Below, piece after piece: positions 63,763 through 64,000 of a DNA stretch of 64,000 bases. Numbering within the stretch: position 1 is the stretch's first letter; the number at the start of each line of letters is the position of its first letter. The position numbers were made by a program, and so were the translations under genes. The stretch comes from Tetramitus jugosus (lineage: Eukaryota > Heterolobosea > Eutetramitea > Acrasida > Vahlkampfiidae), in NCBI GenBank assembly GCA_937625935.1, contig OW569359.1, positions 248,001 through 312,000 on the forward strand, given 5' to 3'. The notes under the pieces were generated by a model. That model saw nothing but the letters and a program-made list of their open reading frames with translations, did not search any database and was not told the origin of the DNA.

Positions 63763-64000
63763 CTAGCATTTGAAGATTAGATTGAGAATAAAGCGGAATA
63801 GGCCACTGAATACAACGACCGCAGGGGCTGTGACATCTGCAATGTGGAGCAGAGCAAAATCGATAATCACTGTAACGATAGACAGGGTAATGGAGTCGTT
63901 TGATTTTTCACTCGATACAGATGTCCACAGCAGGTACACAGAAGCATAAACCAATCCAACTGCAACTGCGTTGACTCCTACTAGCACTCGCTGGATGATA
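63763..64000 (-). CDS. Chromate transporter (CHR) family protein, C-terminal part (partial)
   Basis: The last 79 codons of a gene that runs off the right edge, ending in TAG at 63763-63765. It reads [20 protein letters not shown], a 25-residue polar loop, then [20 protein letters not shown] and a final helix. The GVNAAVVGLLxAALYxPVW start and the later helix pair match the C-terminal repeat of the chromate ion transporter family. The main N-terminal part and its key residues are off-window, so function is inferred. Members in bacteria export chromate or sulfate; eukaryotic members are patchy. Confidence 0.75.
   Translation of the reverse strand, partial: IIQRVLVGVNAVAVGLVYASVYLLWTSVSSEKSNDSITLSIVTVIIDFALLHIADVTAPAVVVFSGLFRFILNLIFKC

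Noticed and set aside
1-64000. tRNA, rRNA, CRISPR arrays or transposon genes
   Set aside because: I scanned the gaps for cloverleaf-like, long repeated or transposase-like sequence and saw none convincing. A tRNAscan or profile search would settle this.

Overview
The window is a gene-dense stretch of eukaryotic nuclear DNA. It is AT-rich, uses the standard code, and carries about 40 protein-coding genes on both strands, mostly 50-400 bases apart. Roughly half have short introns (about 50-170 bases, one of about 440) with GTATGT/GTAAGT-type donors and plain AG acceptors. Many proteins carry Asn/Gln/Thr/Asp/Ser runs encoded by CAA, AAT, ACA and GAT repeats. Genes for flagellar and centriolar proteins (TTLL1/9-like ligase, Piercer-like protein, POC1) lie beside amoeboid and actin genes (Rho GTPase, myosin-type light chain). 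Together these traits suggest a heterolobosean amoeboflagellate, most likely Naegleria or a close relative. That assignment is inference; no marker rRNA is present.

Layout: 1-814, start of a P2C-type cation ATPase (runs off the left edge). 1.1-9.1 kb, M17 leucyl aminopeptidase, tubulin ligase, essential light chain, Piercer-like protein, eIF2-beta. 9.1-9.8 kb, a very AT-rich gap with orphan splice-like signals. 9.8-17 kb, monoamine-oxidase-like enzyme, SMUBP2-type helicase, Sas10/Utp3. 17-26.8 kb, an unknown two-exon gene, a WD40 protein, a degenerate nucleoside-kinase-like protein, an LRR-like protein, a four-exon glutaminyl cyclase, an unknown gene, an ADAL-type deaminase. 27-31 kb, malate dehydrogenase, FAE1-type ketoacyl-CoA synthase, a MICOS Mic26/27-like candidate. 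31-38.3 kb, Nup188 and an ankyrin-like membrane protein whose coding ends overlap on opposite strands. 38.3-46.2 kb, a stem-loop-like repeat, Rho GTPase, PEX6, two unknown genes, the splicing factor YJU2B. 46.4-53.1 kb, coiled-coil protein, small unknown gene, lipin, secreted GPI-anchored S33 peptidase. 53.2-64 kb, PPR-like protein, POC1, RABL3-like GTPase, unknown gene, TM9SF nonaspanin, FKBP-TPR protein, Arp4, and the 3' end of a chromate-transporter-family gene.

The genes do not form an operon or obvious functional cluster; they are housekeeping and cytoskeletal genes with independent promoters, often in divergent or tightly convergent pairs. Exon structures were worked out by reading frame and splice sites, and several (QPCT, MICOS-like, TM9SF, Nup188, YJU2B-neighbour, unknown 17.1 kb gene) differ from what single open frames show. 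I found no tRNA, rRNA, CRISPR array or recognisable transposon. I did not find a convincing new biological system; the most interesting items are the candidate divergent homologues, the antisense coding overlap, two introns placed inside Walker A motifs, and the repeat upstream of the Rho gene.
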